A stretch of 64,000 bases of DNA from Erythroxylum novogranatense (GCA_029891385.1 CM057229.1:3411001-3475000), one strand, 5' to 3'. Shown: positions 1-13,132, counted from the stretch's first letter. Made by a program: numbers and translations. The notes: generated by a model not told the origin, from the letters alone.

Positions 1-269
1 TGTTCTTTCCTTATGGTTAAAGATTGATGTAAACCCTTGAGAGAAGAAGAAGATTTGATGAGTTTAGAGGTTTCATCGTGGGTGTATATAGAAGAGGAAG
101 GGTTGGAGAAATTTAGGAAGATTTGCGGATTTGAGCTTGATTTGGTAAGTGTTTTGGTTTAATGTTGTTATTTATTGTGTTCAATGCATTCATGAGGTTA
201 ATTGTTAAAGATTAGAGTGGTTGAGTTAAGTTAGGACTGGTTTTAGAGAGAGAAAATGGGAGAAAACTC

Positions 270-530
270 GTCGGAGAAGACGAGCTGCGACTCGCACATT
301 GCGACGTGCGAAAAGCCTCGCCGTGACGAATTAACATATAATTCGTCACGGCGAGCAGGAGGGAGGACGTCGCGACGAGCTCAAAAGCGTTAGACATCGC
401 GGCGAGCTCCTCTTGACGTTGCGGCGAGCTCAAGTTCCAAGCGCCGCGACGAGTTCTTCATTGCGTCGCGGCGAGCGCCTTCAGACGTCTCGGCGAGCGG
501 TTTCAACTCGCGGCGAAGGGAAAATTTCTG
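270..530 (+). repeat. CpG-rich array of CGGCGAGC-like motifs in the LTR
   Basis: About nine copies of a CGRCGAGC-like octamer occur every 20-30 bp in an otherwise AT-rich LTR. The same block is at about 21650-21860 in the 3' LTR, where several CpGs differ by C-to-T or G-to-A changes. It could be a methylation-prone or protein-binding segment; function is unknown. Confidence 0.6.
317..355. repeat. 17-bp perfect inverted repeat (hairpin) in 5' LTR
   Basis: Arms 317-333 and 339-355 (CTCGCCGTGACGAATTA and its complement) are separated by 5 nt. The 3' LTR counterpart near 21680 keeps only part of the right arm, so the hairpin is intact only in this copy. Confidence 0.8.
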
Positions 531-1719
531 AAGTGATTCAATTTGGTTTTTGGGGCATAACTAATGGTATAGACCTCCAATTGAGGTGATGTCTAATTCG
601 TTGTGACCTAGAGAAAGAGGTCTACAATTGAGGAAAAGAAAGAGAGTTTGAATTCAAAATTTTGAGATTTCAATTAGTGAAAGAAAGTAAGAATGTGATT
701 GTATTGTACCTAAGAATTGTTATTGAAAATTGGAGTATAATGTGAGACTTTGAAAATAAAGTCAATGATTCGGGGAACTTTAGAAACTGAGCATAAAAGA
801 ATGAATTCGATCTAGAAAATAGTGATGTTGACTTTGAGGTACTACCATAGCGAAAATGATTTGATAAATGGACTGGAAATTAGAATTGAAATTGGGGAGT
901 TCCGTAATATGTTATTGAATTGGAAGTGAGTTATTATTGAGCAATTAAGTGAAAGTTCGAATTTGACAAAATAGAGTGGAAAATGGGAAATGTTTCCGGG
1001 AAAATCATGAATAGGAATAGTACATCTTTTATTCAAGACATGTGCATCATCAAATTATTTTGACTGTGCATTAGTAATTGGGTAATTATTTGATTGTTTT
1101 AGAGGCACCGATGGAACAATTCCACGAACAGTGCTGAGACTTCCAGGCCGTACCTCGGAAGTGCAGGTGAGTAACCTAGTTAGTTCCTCAATCATTGTGT
1201 GTTAAATGTTCTATGAATGTGTGAGTTGTTTGCCAATGTGAATGCTAGTAACTGCGAAAAAGAAGTGCTGAAATTGTGAGTAAATGTTCTGAATGCGATA
1301 AATAGAATTGATTGATATATATATTTGATTGTGCAAGTGTGAGTGCATGCTAGACATGATTAAAATCGGTAAATAAACAGTTGTGACTGGTGCAATTAGT
1401 GATCAGAGCTTTAAGCTCGATTATCAGTGAAAAGGCCTAAGGCCAAAAGGGAATAGTGCATACCAAGAGGGATCTCCTATCCCTAGTGTGAGCAAGCAGT
1501 AGTGCATACCCTGATGGTTCGCCCAACTCATGCATATCCACACAATTACACATTATTGTATATATATCATAAACAAGAAATCACAGGCATTCAATTTCAC
1601 ATTTTATAAGGCAATAAACCTTTCACACAATTCACATTAAACATTCATTTATGCAGTGTGCATGTGACTCTTCCATTTTCTTTCGTTGTTGTGACCGTGC
1701 ACTTGAGCTCATATACGTT

Positions 1720-1858
1720 GAGCCATTGGCTCTGAAACATTGGGCTTAAAGCCCCGAAACGTTGGGCATAGCCCTGATCATCGAGTCGAGGCTCGGAATA
1801 CGTTGGGCACGAGGCCCTGTGCGTTGAGCTTAAAGCTCTGAAATCGGTGGCGACACCG
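1720..1858 (-). repeat. Array of seven mini-hairpins in the LTR
   Basis: Seven short inverted repeats follow each other: GAGCC/GGCTC (1720), GGGCTT/AAGCCC (1742), GGGC/GCCC (1764), GAGTC/GGCTC with one G-T pair (1783), GGGC/GCCC (1805), GAGCTT/AAGCTC (1826) and CGGTG/CACCG (1845). They are spaced about 20 bp apart with similar linkers (tgaaacatt, cgaaacgtt, ggaatacgtt). An open frame of about 75 codons crosses the array but looks incidental. Confidence 0.75.
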
Positions 1859-2729
1859 GTCACAACTGTCATTATCTGATCATTTACTATGCATGAATGT
1901 ACATGTCATTTTCCAATTTCCAATTATCGCATTTCTATTTCCAATTCCAATTAATTACTATTTCCGATCATTTTCTAATGTCCTCGGACTTTTAGTCCGG
2001 TATTTCATTCCCATGCATTTACCTTTCGTTTCACTACCACATTTACAATCCAATTTACTAATGCATTCTCACGCACTTATTCTCATTTTCACTTCAATAT
2101 CACAATCCAATATTTCAAACACCCATGGTCCGAAATCAATCAAATCAATCAATCACATATATCCATCCTTGCTTCCTCATGGCAATCAATGCATATAATT
2201 AATAAACACATAAGGTTGAGAAACCAACTAGGTTACTCACCTATTACTTCCGAGCTAATGCCGGGAAGTTTCCGCCCCGTCGGTCGGACGACGCTCCACT
2301 TGGGCCTCTATAAGAAACAGAGAAAGAACGAGTCACTACAGATGCAATTTGTGCACATGTAGGTGAAATATGCATGTTCATGAATTTTTCGGCCCTAAAT
2401 CCAAATTTTCCTATAATAAAATCCGTCTAAAAATTAGAAACCTATTGGCGCTGACGGTGCGCAATTCGGACCTCTATAGGTCCCCAATTAAACAAAACAG
2501 TGATTAAAGGCTCCGTTATCCGGGGCCACGTCAATTTCCCGTCCAAAAATTCCCAATTTCTCACAAAATGAAATTAAATGTTCTACGAATCCGATGCCTC
2601 AAGAATCAGGTCAATCGGACGTCGGACGGAAAAGAAATTGACAAAAGAAGCATGAAATCACAATTTACCAATTAATAAATAAATAAATAAAAACCAGCCT
2701 CGCTGGGGGCGACGTCTCCTTTAAGCCCC

Positions 2730-2759
2730 GTCACTAGGGCGAGCCGTCGCCCTAGTGAC
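2730..2759. repeat. 13-bp stem-loop in LTR
   Basis: GTCACTAGGGCGA, loop gccg, then the exact complement. The same structure is at 10595-10624 in the partner LTR. It sits in a short GC-rich island next to an A-rich tract that differs between copies (AAAT repeats versus a long A run at about 10540). Confidence 0.8.
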
Positions 2760-5273
2760 CGGGCGAAATTCCCATTCCCATTTCCTTTCCTTTTTTTTCC
2801 TGATTTCCAATCCAATTTTCAACACCAATAACTCATTGCACACAATTCAGAAAATTACCCACTATATCTCGTTGGAAGGATCATGAAACCCTCTACAATT
2901 CTCAAGAAGATCTTAAAAATCAATTTCACCCCTAAGGGTGTCAAAAATCCCTTCAAAGCTACTGCCTACTCAAATCCCATTAAAACAGACAGTATATTGA
3001 AATATCCATAACTCTCAGATTCTTCAGCGAAAAATTACCACATAAATATGCTCAATAAGGTCACAATGTCATATACAACTTTCATGAACAACCCAAAATC
3101 AAATTCCATTGCTAAACAAGTCAATTAATTCACTCAATGTTGCTGTCCCTGAAATCATTCAATTTGAGCAGTAAACTTATAACAAGCATAACTTCCTGTA
3201 AACAAGTCAGAAAAATCTGAACTTTATATCCCTGAAAAGATAAATCCTCAAACTTCAATTTTCATGAAGAACTCAATTTCCAATTTAATTTTTAACAATT
3301 TCAAAACTATGATGCTAGTTACTGCCATAATCAGCCATTCACATCCTAATGCAGGATCAGTTTTTGCAAAATCATAACTCCCAACTCTGACCTCTAAAAA
3401 TTATATAACATATCTCATTTTCAAGATAATTTCTTCCTCTTCAACTTTGTAGAAGATCACTCACACCAATTCAGTCCACAAAAATGGCTAAAATTGCTTC
3501 CAAGCAGAATACTCACAAGTCAGACACTTAAGCTAGGTTTCATCAACATGCCCAAAACCAGTCCATAGGAATCAGTTCATATCTCCCAATATACAACTCG
3601 AAAATTAGCAAGATCAGTGGAAATGGAAAGCTAACTCAATATTCTACAACTTCCATGAAGACCATTTTCCCAAATTCCATCTCAATTAATTTAGAAAAAT
3701 CAGCAAAGCTCATAGGTTATGGTTTCGGTTACTGTTCATAGGCAATAAAACAGTAACTTTCCATGCCAAATTTCGACCTTCTAGCATTACAATTTAACAA
3801 CACCTATTTCACATTAAATTGAAGCCAACATCCCAAAGTTTAATTGGGCACAAACCTTGCCTCATTTTCTTATCTAAACAATGAGTTATGATCAAATCAG
3901 TATACTAGGTCAAATTTCAATTTTCAGCCTTACTTCAACAATTCACTTCTTATCATTTCAATTCAATTCCTACTACTATAAGCATCTCAATTGGACACCA
4001 ATTCAGTACCTAGGTCACTCATACATTAACTTAGACCTATAGGCACAATTTTGCAGCATTACACTCTTAATTTCTATGCAAGATTTGGCATCAATATTCA
4101 ATCCAATTCAAGCTAAAACACACTTCAATCCTAACCATTCATTATCCTAACACATCCTACATTTATACCCACCAATTCTCACTCAAATTCTCATCAAATT
4201 CATGCATCAATAAGCTTAGTCATAATACTACAATTCCCATTAAATGCTTCTAACTACCATGGCATTAAATTCATACTTAAACCATCATGAAAACACCATT
4301 TAAAGTTTAATTTAAACACTTACCTACTTAGCTCTCAATCTTCAATTTTCTCTTTATGCCCACTTTACACCTTCTCTACTCATTTCTACCACCATTCATG
4401 CTTCTCATGGATAGAAGAATTAAATTGCAAGGCAAGGAAAATAGCTTGATTTCATGGAGGAGCTAAGGAAGAAAAGAAAAACGATGGAGAGGCTTGCAAA
4501 AATAAAAAGTAGGTTTCGGATGGGTATGAAAAAAACAAGAAACTTGTCTTTAAATCAATGAGTTTCCGTAGTCATTAGCTAGGAATAAGACAAAAGCCAT
4601 AAATTCATGGGACACGTGGCATTTTCCTTAAAAAAAACAATAAAATAAGGAAGAGATAAAATATGCCATAGGATTTCCTTAATTTGACCCATTCGATTCC
4701 AATGGCCCTAATTAAAATCCCAAAATAATGTATCCACTATTATAGTGTCATTGGATAAAAATTTTCGATACCGAAAATCAACCGGTTCGCCACTTGGCGA
4801 TTTATCCGGTCCGGAAATTTCCGGGAATTTTCCCGAATCATTTTTTTGAAAATTACCGAAATTACCCAAAATTGTAAAACACATAACAGCCCACTTCTAA
4901 TAATTTTTCAAACACGAAAACCACCTTTTCCACTACAAAAACACATTTAGGCCATTTACCGGCGATTTTGTCGGTCCGGGAATCTTCTCCGGATAATTCC
5001 AAAAAAATTCCCATAAATCCCTAAAAATGTAAAACACTCTATGGCGCACTCCAAATAATTTTTCAAATCCCATTATCACACCAATTTTACAAAAGATCAC
5101 AATTAGACACTTATGCCGGGAAATGTCATGAATGCATGTATGACTATGTGCCTGTACAAAACTCACCATTTATAGAGGCTGCATGATATATGTTCATGCC
5201 GAGATATAATTTAATACTCCTAACCCGTCCCAATTTACTCAAATACCCTTCCAATCAGAGATGGGATGTTACA

Positions 5274-5288
5274 ATTCTCCCCTCCTAA
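5274..5288 (-). other. Polypurine tract before 3' LTR (- copy)
   Basis: On the - strand AGGAGGGGAGAAT directly precedes the LTR start TGTAACATCC. This is the expected plus-strand priming site and fixes element orientation. Confidence 0.75.
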
Positions 5289-8200
5289 TAAAAATTTCGT
5301 CCGCGAAATTTCATATACGATTTATCAGGAAGGCAGGGGAGTCTTTTTGATTAATACCCTCTGTTTTCACTGATTTCACTACACGACCAAATTCTATCCA
5401 TGAACGGAAATCAAAACAATCAATGACTCTTTTTCCCTTTTTCGAACTTTTCATGATTTTACTGCTTTTTCATGATTACGCGCAATTCGTCACTTTCAAT
5501 ATCAATAACATATATATCGGATCCTAACAATATTTCCAATTCTATCTATGAGACACTTTGTGAATCCGAATCATCTTTTAGGTTTTAGCCTAACTCACCA
5601 ATCCATAATTCTATTTACACCACAATCGCATAAAGGCCCCTCATCACGAATTCAATTTCCCTTAACTACACCTTTATTTCCATCTAAGTACATTTTGGCC
5701 GAGGCGACACACTTCAAAATATTTCATTTATCACTTATCAGATTCCGTTATTATCAAAACACAAATCTCATGAGATTTATAACCTCGGTGTGAATCAATT
5801 CAACTCAATGTCACCATCTTAAATTACTTAACCTATCCCTTTATTGCCCTGACCACATAATATAGGGATAGTGACTCCTTTTTGGCAGTAAAACCCCTTA
5901 TACGCCTTTCGAATGGTGACACAAATATAATGATTGTCATGCCATAATCCCTTTGCACTATACATCAATCCAAAAATACCTGTTGGTTAATCACACATGT
6001 CATCGTTCACTTTGACAAACTATACCATCAATTGCTTTTCCACAATACTTTTACTAGAACATAACGCTTCGATTATTTCTTATGCTTTCTCGAACCATTT
6101 ACTTATGATCATTCGTTTTCCCATTCTAACCTTTCAATTACTCTTTCAATACGCTCTTGCTAAAACATAAAGCTTCGATCATTCCTTACGTTTTCACTAA
6201 CAGTTCCCGTAATGAATATCACCAATATTTCTTAATTCGAACTATACCTATCACTTTCCTCAACAAATGGAGTTATCTTCAGTTCTTTGATACGGTTTAC
6301 AATTTCTACATCCTCACTTCGGGTTTTGCCAATCCGTTTTGATGCACACCTACTTTAAAATTCTCATAACTAATAATACTTTCTTTTGCCCCTTTTTGTC
6401 AGTTCGACTATTAATACGCAATAATACACCAGATTTGATAACTTTATTGCCCAACTTTTGATTTTTCTGCAATTGAATTTTTTTATTTCTTTGTTCAATT
6501 CCTTGAATTGCACCATTAGCTTAGTTTGGAGTAATCAGCCACTGAATCCTTTTCAAATCATTCAGATGCATGAAATAACTCAATCGTTATCGATTTGCAT
6601 AATCATAGACATTTCCAAACTATTTCTGTACGATTTATGTCTCCAAGCTTTTAGGCCACACTCAATATAACAAATTTCAAATCATCAATCATAATACCGC
6701 CCATGGAATCATATTTTTCCCAAGGTGCATAAAATCACTTTATCCAATTTCCATAGATCACATCAGAACCTTTACTGGAACACTTCAATATAGATAGTAA
6801 ATTCTTCAAATGTCTCCTTTATGATCATCAGTCATAACATTCACATGTTTTCCTCAATTATTCTTGTCGATTTGTTAAAACCAGAAATCTTTGACAATTT
6901 CTAAACGCATCCAGCATTCCGTTAGTTCTAATTAATTTCAAATTCCGCCTACACATATCTTTTGAACTTTCGCATTTTATCAATACCTATATCTTAATTA
7001 ATTCTCCCAATATCCCATGTTCGCATCCTAATTCATCCCTTATTTCACTCTTATGAAACTTGCATGATAACCAATCTCCTCACCTATACCAATGTATCTA
7101 TTTCTTATGCTTATATCCATTATCCAATGCAACACAATTGAGACATGTTCCTTTTCCGTACCCATAGTTGATTCATGTAACTTGGTAATTATCGAACGTC
7201 ACCAATGAGGAACAATTTTCGTATAATTTGTCTCATCATAACATATTATGCCACGTGTTCCTTACCTTCATTTCTCCACATAACTTGATTTATTCACGAT
7301 AGATCACTCATTGACTTGAATAAACAATCGTTATATCGATCTCGTGCTTTCAAAACATAATTACTCAAAATATACACGAACCTTTAATCCCATCAAATTC
7401 GCAATTAATATTTCCTTAATATGCAGTACTTCTCTTACATAATCAGAACCATCTCATTAACATAATGTACACTTTTTTTTTTGTAGCATAGTTTAGCTCT
7501 TACGCTAGAGTCTCTGCCAGATGTAATACAAATCAGTTACTCTTGATACATCACGAAGATAAATCTCTGAAGAGCACTTAAACAATTTCTTTTCCTCTAC
7601 TATCTCGCCATACATCACCATAATCATCACATCCTATCTGACAATATATATCTCTATAGTCCCATCAATTTGCCCGTTAATAGCTCATACTGCTAAGAAT
7701 ACCTTAATTGCATTTAATTCTCGATAACCATTCTCTTTTTTATACTAGTTCTCGATCATGGGGACCTTACTCTATTCATGTCCCTTATTTTATTCTCTCA
7801 AACTCATTACCGATGCTAACATCTTTAACTGTATCACTTCTTTCTCAATTGATCATTCTGAGCATTCTCATGTCTTACTCTCACTCATTTTGAACTTGAG
7901 CTACCGGCATTATAATCGGAGCTTATGTAATAGGCCACCGATTTCTTCCTATATCATAATCACGCAAATTATTCATTTATGCTTAATCATTTCACCCGTG
8001 ATAGTAATCCCACTATCAGATATACACTTACAGTGACAATATATTCTGAACTCAGCAACCTTCCTGTTTACACCCGTCCTCGCTCGTGAGGATCATATAC
8101 AATCTCTATTCCTATACAACTGATCAGTATAAGCACTTTCGTTTCTTATTCTAACACATAACAATTTTTTTTCTTTTTGTCCGACAAGAATTCTGGCTAG

Positions 8201-8948
8201 CAATTATCCATTAACTTATCAATTACAGCTTAACATTTTCACTTACCATAGGGCTCCCATAATCAGGTGTGCATTTACTTAGGCAGATCAATTAAACCCG
8301 AACAACTTTTTCATCTATCAATTTCATTGTCTTACATTTCAATCTTTTCATTATGGCATTATACCCATATATTTCCGTACTCAAATCAATATCACAGATA
8401 AGAAATCATTCTTGATTTTGCACTTAAGATATTTTGACTCCAGAGCACCAATCTTGATTAATAACGCTCATCACGGTAATCAATCCCAATTGTGACTTCT
8501 CTATATCATAGAACACTTTATTTTCATTTACCTTATACACTGGAAATCTTCCCATTATCACAACTCTATTTTTTTTTCTATTCATTCCCAACTATAATCT
8601 TTATTCAAATTCATATTCAAGGATATACCCAATCTAACTCCAATATTGTACTTCACAATATACCCGTCAATACCAGCACACTAAATTTTCGTCTGTCTGA
8701 TCGAACCATACACTCTTTCCTATTTTGCGATATCCATTTCTTCCTTTTATCACACTCTAACACATTATCCTTTTTCTCACTTTTTTCTAACCGCTTAAAC
8801 GATCGAGACATATTTATGCATACGACTCATATACTACATCGGGATCGGTTGTCACCTTCTCTGCCGTGACACAACTTAAATGCACATAACTTGACACACC
8901 CATTTTTTGAAAGCCCATGCAAGATTGTACTACGGGCTCGATATTAAA
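5274..8948 (-). other. Non-coding internal domain of - strand family A element
   Basis: About 3.7 kb with only short, unrelated ORFs and no recognisable gag, protease, RT or integrase motif. It is related to the + copy core: for instance CACCTGATTATGGGAGC occurs at about 18370 (+) and its complement at about 8250-8270. A degraded primer site follows the 5' LTR at about 8930-8948 on the - strand, where the TGG of the Met-tRNA site is lost. A core this long with no coding is typical of LARDs mobilised in trans, which is inference here. Confidence 0.65.
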
Positions 8949-11900
8949 TGTAGTACCCCACTCCCGACGAGACCCGAACCCGATATCCATGGTGATATCC
9001 GAGCCCGTGACCATGAGGGTGGCGATTAGAACATTCATTACCTTATTAACAAAATCGTATGACATTTTCTTTTTCTTTCAAAACATTAGAGTCGTAAACA
9101 ATCATTGACCGCCCAATTATAACAAAACATTTTCAAATATAAAACCATTTCACCGATAAAACAATTTCAATCATTATTAGCACTCATTAGTGCTCGGTCA
9201 CTCTATACAATTACATGTAAACAATTGGGCCTACTAAATACCAAATCAATACACTAATGCAGATATCACGGACGACATCGATCCCGACCCGATACTCGCT
9301 CGCTAGCGATGAGACGTACTCCGTGTGTCCAACGGGTACTCTCCATTTCTGAAAATAGATGCAATGTTGGGTGAGTTTGCGAACTCAGTGAGAAACCATC
9401 ATCGATGGTTTACCCAACTCATGCATATCCACACAATTACACATTATTGTATATATATCATAAACAAGAAATCACAGGCATTCAATTTCACATTTTATAA
9501 GGCAATAAACCTTTCACACAATTCACATTAAACATTCATTTATGCAGTGTGCATGTGACTCTTCCATTTTCTTTCGTTGTTGTGACCGTGCGCCTGAGCT
9601 CATATACGTTGAGCCATTGGCTCTGAAACATTGGGCTTAAAGCCCCGAAATGTTGGGCATAGCCCTGATCATCGAGTCGAGGCTCAGAATACGTTGGGCA
9701 CGAGGCCCTGTGCGTTGAGCTTAAAGCTCTGAAATCGGTGGCGACACCGGTCACAACTGCCATTATCTGATCATTTACTATGCATGAATGCACATGTCAT
9801 TTTCTAATTTCCAATTATCGCATTTCTATTTCCAATTCCAATTAATTACTATTTCCGATCATTTTCCAATGTCCTCGGACTTTTAGTCCAGTATTTCATT
9901 CTCATGCATTTACCTTTCGTTTCACTACCACATTTACAATCCAATTTACTAATGCATTCTCACGCACTTATTCTCATTTTCACTTCAATATCACAATCTA
10001 ATATTTCGAACACCCATGGTCCGAAATCAATCAAATCAATCAATCACATATATCCATCCTTGCTTCCTCATGGAAATCAATGCATATAATTAATAAACAC
10101 ATAAGGTTGAGAAACCAACTAGGTTACTCACCTATTACTTCCGAGCTAATTCGGAAGTTTCGCCCGTCGATTGGACGACGCCCACTGGGCCTCTATAAGA
10201 AACAGAGAAAGAACGAGTCACTACAGATGCAATTTGTGCACATGTAGGTGAAATATGCATGTTCATGAATTTTTCGCCCTAAATCCAAATTTTCCTATAA
10301 TAAAATCCGCCTAAAATTAGAAACCTATTGGCCGACGCATGCAATTCGGACCTCTATAGGTCCCCAATTAAACAAAACAGTGATTAAAGGCTCCGTTATC
10401 CGGGCCACGTCAATTCAGTCCAAAATTCTCAATTTCTCACAAATGAAATTAAATATTCTACTAATCGATGCCTCAAGAATCGAAGTCGATCGGACGGAAA
10501 AGAAATTGACAAAAGAAGCATGAAATCATAATTTACCAATTAAAAAAAAAAAAAAAAACCAGCCTCGCTGGGGGTGACGTCTCCTTTAAGCCCCGTCACT
10601 AGGGCGAGCCGTCGCCCTAGTGACCGGGCGAAATTCCCATTCCCATTTCCTTTCCTTTTTTTCCTGATTTCCAATCCAATTTTCAACACCAATAACTCAT
10701 TGCACACAATTCAGAAAATTACCCACTATATCTCGTTGGAAAGATCATGAAACCCTCTACAATTCTCAAGAAGATCTTAAAAATCAATTTCACCCCTAAG
10801 GGTGTCAAAAATCCCTTCAAAGCTACTGCCTACTCAAATCCCATTAAAACAGACAGTATATTGAAATTTCCATAACTCTCAGATTCTTCAGCCAAAAATT
10901 ACCACATAAATATGCTCAATAAGGTCACAATGTCATCTACAACTTTCATGAACAACCCAAAATCAAATTCCATTGCTAAACAAGCCAATTAATTCACTCA
11001 ATGTTGCTGTCCCTGAAATCATTCAATTTGAGCAGTAAACTTATAACAAGCATAACTTCCTGTAAACAAGTCAGAAAAATCTGAACTTTATATCCCTGAA
11101 AAGATAAATCCTCAAACTTCAATTTTCATGAAGAACTCAATTTCCAATTTAATTTCTAACAATTTCAAAACTATCATGCTAGTTACTGCCATAATCAGCC
11201 ATTCACATCCTAATGCAGGATCAGTTTTTGCAAAATCATAACTCCCAACTCTGACCTCTAAAAATTATATGCCATATATCATTTTCAAGATAATTTCTTC
11301 CTCTTCAACTTTGAAGAAGATCACTCACACCAATTCAGTCCAAAAAAATGGCTAAAATTGCTTTCAAGCAGAATACTCACAAGTCAAACACTTAAGCTAG
11401 GTTTCATCAACATGCCCAAAACCAGTCCATAGGAATCAGTTCATATCTCCCAATATACAACTAGAAAATTAGCAATATCAGTGGCAATGGAAAGCTAACT
11501 CAATATTCTACAACTTCCATGAAGACCATTTTCCCAAATTCCATCTCAATTAATTTAGAAAAATCAGCAAAGCTCATAGGTTATGGTCTCGGTTACTGTT
11601 CATAGGCAATAAAACAGTAACTTTTCATGCCAAATTTCGACCTTCTAGCATTACAATTTAACAACACCTATTTCACACTAAATTGAAGCCAACATCCCAA
11701 AGTTTAATTGGGCACAAACCTTGCCTCATTTGCTTATCTACACAATGAGTTATGATCAAATCAGTATACTAGGTCAAATTTCAATTTTCAGCCTTACTTC
11801 AACAATTCACTTCTTATCATTTCAATTCAATTCCTACTACTATAAGCATCTCAATTGGACACCAATTCAGTACCTAGGTCACTCATACATTAACTTAGAC

Positions 11901-13132
11901 CTATAGGCACAATTTTGCAGCATTACACTCTTAATTTCTATGCAAGATTTGGCATCAATATTCAATCCAATTCAAGCTAAAACACACTTCAATCCTAACC
12001 ATTCATTATCCTAACACATCCCACATTTATACCCACCAATTCTCACTCAAATTCTCATCAAATTCATGCATCAATAAGCGTAGTCATAATACTACAATTC
12101 CCATTAAATGCTTCTAACTACCATGGCATTAAATTCATACTTAAACCATCATGAAAACACCATTTAAAGTTTAATTTAAACACTTACCTACTTAGCTCTC
12201 AATCTTCAATTTTCTTTATGCCCACTTTACACCTTCTCTACTCATTTCTACCACCATTCATGCTTCTCATGGATAGAAGAATTAAATTGCAAGGCAAGGA
12301 AAATAGCTTGATTTCATGGAGGAGCTAAGGAAGAAAAGAAAAACGATGGAGAGGCTTGCAAAAATAAAAAGTAGGTTTCGGATGGGTATGAAAAAACAAG
12401 AAACTTGTCTTTAAATCAATGAGTTTCCGTAGTCATTAGCTAGGAATAAGACAAAAGCCATAAATTCATGGGACACATGGCATTTTCCTTAAAAAAATAA
12501 TAAAATAAGGAAGAGATAAAATATGCCATAGGATTTCCTTAATTTGACCCATTCAATTCCAATGGCCCTAATTAAAATCCCAAAATAATGTATCCAATAT
12601 TATAGTGCCATTGGATAAAAATTTTCGATACCGAAAATCAACCGGTTCGCCACTTGGCGATTTATCCGGTCCGGAAATTTCCGAAATTTTCCCGAATCAT
12701 TTTTTTGAAAATTACCGAAATTACCCAAAATTGTAAAACACATAACAGTCCACTCCCAATAATTTTTCAAACACGAAAACCACATTTTCCACTACAAAAA
12801 CACATTTAGGCCTTTTACCGGCGATTTTGCCGGTCCGGGAATCTTCTCCGAATAATTTCAGAAAAATTTTCATAAATTTCAAAAAATGTAAAACACTCTA
12901 TGGCGCACTCCAAATAATTTTTCAAATCCCATTATCACACCAATTTCACAAAAGATCACAATTAGACACTTATGCCGGGAAATGTCATGAATGCATGTAT
13001 GACTATGTGCCTGTACAAAACTCACCATTTATAGAGGCTGCATGACATATGTTCATGCCGAGATATAATTTAATACTCCTAACCCGTCCCAATTTATTCA
13101 AATACCCTTCCAATCAGAGATGGGATGTTACA
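8949..13132 (-). repeat. 5' LTR of the - strand family A element (full length)
   Basis: 4184 bp, from TGTAACATCC (start at 13132) to GGGGTACTACA (end at 8949). It matches the 3' LTR over 9404-13132. In 10130-10510 many runs are one base shorter than in the partner (2240-2660), a clustered pattern discussed in the findings. Confidence 0.8.
9611..9749 (-). repeat. Second copy of the seven mini-hairpin array
   Basis: Counterpart in the 5' LTR of the array at 1720-1858, same length and order. The few substitutions seen lie mainly in linkers, for example cgaaacgtt to cgaaatgtt, while all stems are kept. Confidence 0.75.

Larger units (their letters stand above)
1..1512 (+). repeat. 5' LTR of family A (+ copy), upstream part
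   Basis: Collinear with 21386 to about 22851 in the 3' LTR, with scattered substitutions and one roughly 47-bp difference that includes a hairpin arm. The match stops at about 1512, where the sequence switches to the opposite strand of a related LTR. Three short inverted repeats occur near the end: GAGCTTTAAGCTC at 1406-1418, GGCCTAAGGCC at 1434-1444 and GGGAT/ATCCC at 1469-1483. The small ORFs here are not conserved as proteins. Confidence 0.8.
1513..5273 (-). repeat. 3' LTR of the - strand family A element (truncated)
   Basis: Aligns end to end with 9404-13132. A TATA-like CTATAAATG lies about 100 bp inside the LTR start (TATAAA at 5169-5174, - strand). It contains a mini-hairpin array and a 13-bp stem-loop described separately. 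No protein-coding capacity is supported. Confidence 0.8.
1513..13132 (-). mobile_element. Family A relative on the - strand (LARD-like), left end truncated
   Basis: On the - strand the order is 5' LTR (13132 down to 8949), non-coding core (8948-5274), polypurine tract, then 3' LTR (5273 down to 1513). LTR ends read TGTAACATCC and GGGGTACTACA, almost as in the + copy. The LTR is about 4.2 kb against 2.9 kb in the + copy, so this is a related subfamily. The last 455 bp of the 3' LTR are missing at 1513, where it abuts the + copy. It sits inside a family B LTR; the 5 bp outside its right end are AAAAT, but the partner duplication is lost. Confidence 0.75.

Noticed and set aside
1645..1872. 75-codon ORF repeated at 9536-9793
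   Set aside because: Both copies lie in LTRs over the mini-hairpin array, and the identity reflects the LTR pair; no known family and not framed by expression signals.
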